Shown one piece after another: positions 61,658-64,000 of a stretch of DNA of 64,000 nt (position 1 is the stretch's first letter; the number at the start of each line of letters is the position of its first letter). Position numbers and translations under genes: made by a program. The stretch spans positions 1,240,001 through 1,304,000 of the forward strand of contig NZ_JAIQZC010000001.1 of the NCBI RefSeq assembly GCF_020164535.1, read 5' to 3'. The notes below the pieces were generated by a model that saw only the letters and a list, made by a program, of their open reading frames with translations, did no database searches and was not told where the DNA came from. Source of the stretch: Psychroflexus montanilacus. Its GTDB lineage: Bacteria; Bacteroidota; Bacteroidia; Flavobacteriales; Flavobacteriaceae.

Positions 61658-62875
61658 TTAAAATACCCCAACCAATTTGGCAAAGGGTCTTGCTGTAGTA
61701 GCATTTAAAAGAACTGTCCCTAAAACAATCACAAAAACCAAAGGTGTAATCAGTTCAGCATTTGTGACCTCTTGATCGACCAGTTTTAGTCCAAAAAGAG
61801 AAGCTACACCAGCAGCTACGATACCTCTAGGTCCTACCCAACTGATAAATAGTTTTTCGTTGGTTTGCAGCGTAGATTTGTAACTGCTCATGAAAACTCC
61901 AAGTGGTCTCACTACGAAAACCACCACTGCAAATAAAATTAGGGTATTCCAATTGAAAACCATCATCAGGTTTTCAAAATTGATATTGGCCGCCAATAGA
62001 ATAAACAAGATGGAAATGAGCAGAATACTTAGTGACTCCTTAAAGTACAGTAATTCCTTTAGATTAGGTAAATTAGTATTTCCCATAATAATTCCCATAA
62101 CGACAACTGCAAGAAGTCCACTTTCGTGCGCAAAGTGATCTGCTAACACAAAAACTCCCAGAACTGTAGCCAACGTAAACACATTCAACAGATAGTGAGG
62201 AATGATTTTAGATTTGATAGAAAACGCCAGTGCCTTGGCAAAGGTAAACCCGAAGGTAAATCCAAATAAAACAATTTTACCAAATTCTACCAAAGCAGTA
62301 GTCGTAAAGGCTTCACCTCCTCCTGCAGAAATAAATTCAAATACCAATACAGCTACTAAAGCACCAATAGGATCAATCAAAATTCCCTCCCATTTCAAAA
62401 TGGTGGATACATCTTTCTTAAGAGGAATATTTCTCAAGATAGGAGTGATTACTGTTGGACCTGTGACAATAATAAGTCCGGAAAAGAGTAGTGAAATCTG
62501 CCAGCTTAGTCCTAAAATCCAGTGTGCTGCCATACCAGCTCCAACGAAAGTAATTATCACAGCTACTGTGATTAGCTTCACAATGACAGGGCCGACATTT
62601 AAGATTTCACCTCGTCTAAGCGTGAGTCCACCTTCAAACAGAATGATACCAATAGCCAGTGAAACAAAATAAAACAAACTTTCACCTGGAAATAAACCAG
62701 ATTCGCCATTCCATATTGGTTCTATTAGTTTAGAACCATCTTCGGTATAAAGTGAAGCAATTGGTCCAACCAAAAGCCCTATAAGTATCAACGGTAAAAT
62801 CGCAGGAATTTTGAATCGCCATGCAAACCACTGAGCCAAAATCCCAAGTATAATAATTCCTGCTAGTTCAATCAT
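61658..62875 (-). CDS. Cation/proton antiporter (CPA1, NhaP-like), N-terminal membrane part
   Basis: A 405-residue membrane protein with 12 or so helices of the Na+/H+ exchanger fold. Typical are ILPLILIGLLVGPIASLY, the SGLIIVTGPTVITPILR (T-G-P) unwound-helix region, WEGILIDPIGALVAVLVFEF with the ion-binding Asp, and SWVGPRGIVAAGVASLF near the end. It stops after PFAKLVGVF, where homologues run on into a TrkA-N domain; that domain is encoded in the -1 frame directly downstream. A minus-strand TAACTTTG box (62938-62945) is a plausible promoter. Confidence 0.85.
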   Translation of the reverse strand: MIELAGIIILGILAQWFAWRFKIPAILPLILIGLLVGPIASLYTEDGSKLIEPIWNGESGLFPGESLFYFVSLAIGIILFEGGLTLRRGEILNVGPVIVKLITVAVIITFVGAGMAAHWILGLSWQISLLFSGLIIVTGPTVITPILRNIPLKKDVSTILKWEGILIDPIGALVAVLVFEFISAGGGEAFTTTALVEFGKIVLFGFTFGFTFAKALAFSIKSKIIPHYLLNVFTLATVLGVFVLADHFAHESGLLAVVVMGIIMGNTNLPNLKELLYFKESLSILLISILFILLAANINFENLMMVFNWNTLILFAVVVFVVRPLGVFMSSYKSTLQTNEKLFISWVGPRGIVAAGVASLFGLKLVDQEVTNAELITPLVFVIVLGTVLLNATTARPFAKLVGVF

Positions 62876-62970
62876 AAACGTTAAATTTGAGTCGTTAAAA
62901 ATAGCATAATCCGAGAGACTCGAATTTCAAAGTTAAGACTCTTTTAGTATTTTGCTCTAAAATATACCTT

Positions 62971-63831
62971 ATGACTTTATATCCCATAGAAACTGGCCAT
63001 TTTAAACTAGACGGTGGTGCCATGTTTGGTGTTGTTCCCAAATCATTATGGCAGCGCACCAACCCTGCAGATAATAACAATATGATCGATATTGCTGCCA
63101 CTAGTTTACTTATCGAAAATGGAAAACAACTTATTCTAATAGATACTGGCCTGGGAGATAAGCAAAGCGAAAAATTTTTTAGCCATTACCACAGGTGGGG
63201 AGATCATTCAATCGATAAATCACTTAAGCAGCATGGATTCCATAGAGATGATGTTACCGATGTTTTTATGACGCATCTCCATTTTGATCACTGCGGAGGA
63301 AGTATTCAATGGAACAAAGATAAAACAGGTTACGAGCCTGCTTTCAAAAATGCTAAATTCTGGACCAACCAGGAGCACTGGGAGTGGGCCACCAAGCCAA
63401 ATGACAGAGAAAAAGCTTCATTCCTTAAAGAGAATCTGTTGCCTATGCAGGAATCCGGTCAGCTTCATTTTCTAAATAGGACAGAAAATAGACATCTCTA
63501 CAAGGATTTAGGTTTCGAAGTGCTTTTTGTTGATGGTCATACAGACAAGCAAATGATTCCTATTATAGAGTACAAGGACAAAAAACTAGTCTTTGCAGCA
63601 GACTTGCTGCCTACCGCCGGTCATGTTCCACTACCCTACGTCATGGGATTTGACACCAGACCTTTAAAAACTTTAGATGAGAAAAAACTTTTCCTGGAAG
63701 AGGCTGTTAAAAACAACTATTACATATTCCTCGAGCACGATGCTCACAATGAAATTATCAACCTGAAGGACACAGAAAAAGGAGCTAGACTAGATTCTAA
63801 ATTTACCTTCAATGAACTTTTTACCAATTAA
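62971..63831 (+). CDS. MBL-fold metallo-hydrolase
   Basis: A 286-residue metallo-beta-lactamase-fold hydrolase without a signal peptide. The metal-binding motif is MTHLHFDHCGG (H-x-H-x-D-H), followed by LFVDGHTDKQMIP with the third His and FAADLLPTAGH with the bridging Asp. This layout is that of AHL-lactonase/quinolone-type family members, but the substrate is not evident. It stands alone next to the antiporter. Confidence 0.88.
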   Translation: MTLYPIETGHFKLDGGAMFGVVPKSLWQRTNPADNNNMIDIAATSLLIENGKQLILIDTGLGDKQSEKFFSHYHRWGDHSIDKSLKQHGFHRDDVTDVFMTHLHFDHCGGSIQWNKDKTGYEPAFKNAKFWTNQEHWEWATKPNDREKASFLKENLLPMQESGQLHFLNRTENRHLYKDLGFEVLFVDGHTDKQMIPIIEYKDKKLVFAADLLPTAGHVPLPYVMGFDTRPLKTLDEKKLFLEEAVKNNYYIFLEHDAHNEIINLKDTEKGARLDSKFTFNELFTN

Positions 63832-63845
63832 ATTCAAACACAACT

Positions 63846-64000
63846 ATGAACAATACATTTTTTAAAGCAGGAGGTCTAAGCCTTTTAGCTACTGGCCTTT
63901 TAATAGGCTGCGCAAGTGGCCCGAAAATCAATTCAGAACCCATTCCAAATCTTCAGGATACAAATGAAAAAAAGGTAAAACTTACAGATGAGGAGCTGGA
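63846..64000 (+). CDS. Lipoprotein, N-terminal 51 residues (possibly an S8 peptidase)
   Basis: The frame starts at the ATG at 63846 and runs off the right edge. A lipoprotein signal (MNNTFFKAGGLSLLATGLLI, then G-C-A-S) is followed by a linker ending KKVKLTDEELE. In Flavobacteriia this kind of linker precedes S8 subtilisin-like peptidases anchored to the outer membrane, but no catalytic residue is inside the window, so the assignment is tentative. Confidence 0.55.
   Translation, partial: MNNTFFKAGGLSLLATGLLIGCASGPKINSEPIPNLQDTNEKKVKLTDEEL

Noticed and set aside
61640-61670. Programmed ribosomal frameshift in the antiporter gene
   Set aside because: The junction GTA-TTT-TAA-AAG does not match an X-XXY-YYZ slippery heptamer in frame, and no downstream pseudoknot was apparent; mutation or sequence error is simpler, though transcript slippage at the T/A runs is not excluded.

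Overview
The window is about 64 kb of a low-GC chromosome from a marine-type member of the Flavobacteriia (Bacteroidota). The signs are: -7 boxes of the form TAnnTTTG with a TTTG or TTG element about 19-20 bases upstream, almost no Shine-Dalgarno sites, type IX secretion sorting tails, many lipoproteins with the L-x-x-C-S/N pattern, a complete suf operon with its flavobacterial companions (DUF2480, DUF59, DUF3078), and DUF4286/DUF2007 proteins. I do not name a genus. Most of the window is ordinary core genome.

Left part (1-9.1 kb): a minus-strand run of serS, a TPR protein, DUF4286, ksgA, mgtE, a hotdog thioesterase and the start of a D-2-hydroxyacid dehydrogenase. A Gfo/Idh/MocA oxidoreductase faces a phenylalanine 4-hydroxylase gene. 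That gene is preceded by what looks like a complete translation-coupled attenuator: promoter, a 19-residue tyrosine-rich leader peptide, an antiterminator segment overlapping the end of the leader, and an intrinsic terminator. Since the enzyme makes tyrosine from phenylalanine, the logic is that of a tyrosine sensor. From 9.2 to 20.3 kb come secreted and surface proteins: a serine hydrolase, an Arg/Ser-rich secreted protein, a DUF5117-type zinc metalloprotease, a split YeeE/YedE sulfur transporter, a beta-barrel protein and a T9SS cargo.

Middle (20.3-40.2 kb): biotin genes bioF-bioD-bioA lie directly downstream of, and overlap, a full seven-gene Mrp Na+/H+ antiporter operon (mnhABCDEFG). Then come OsmC, DUF2007 and thiL. 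A plus-strand operon follows, with two repeat-containing secreted proteins and an MbnP/MbnH pair. After that a GH15 hydrolase is divergent from a TPS/TPP (OtsA-OtsB) fusion, which is a trehalose module.

Accessory region (40.2-50.8 kb): small plus-strand genes (lipoproteins, a RelE-type toxin/antitoxin pair, a plug-like secreted protein, a PD-(D/E)XK-like protein, hypothetical proteins) are separated by long imperfect inverted repeats. Four consecutive or near-consecutive units are each bounded by their own 13-15 base complementary ends starting GTT and ending AAC. This is the boundary logic of integron gene cassettes and attC sites. Every mismatch I scored in these pairings but one is A opposite C on the plus strand, which becomes G opposite T on the minus strand, so the minus strand appears to be the one that folds, as for integron attC. 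No integrase is in the window. I regard this and the tyrosine leader as the two most interesting things here. The right part of the region holds an alpha/beta hydrolase, an S41 peptidase, a lipoprotein and a large hairpin at a convergent gene end.

Right part (50.8-64 kb): DUF3078, DUF2480 and the suf Fe-S assembly operon (sufA, B, C, D, S, E, DUF59), dprA, a CPA-type cation/proton antiporter split by an apparent one-base frameshift, an MBL-fold hydrolase and the beginning of a lipoprotein gene.
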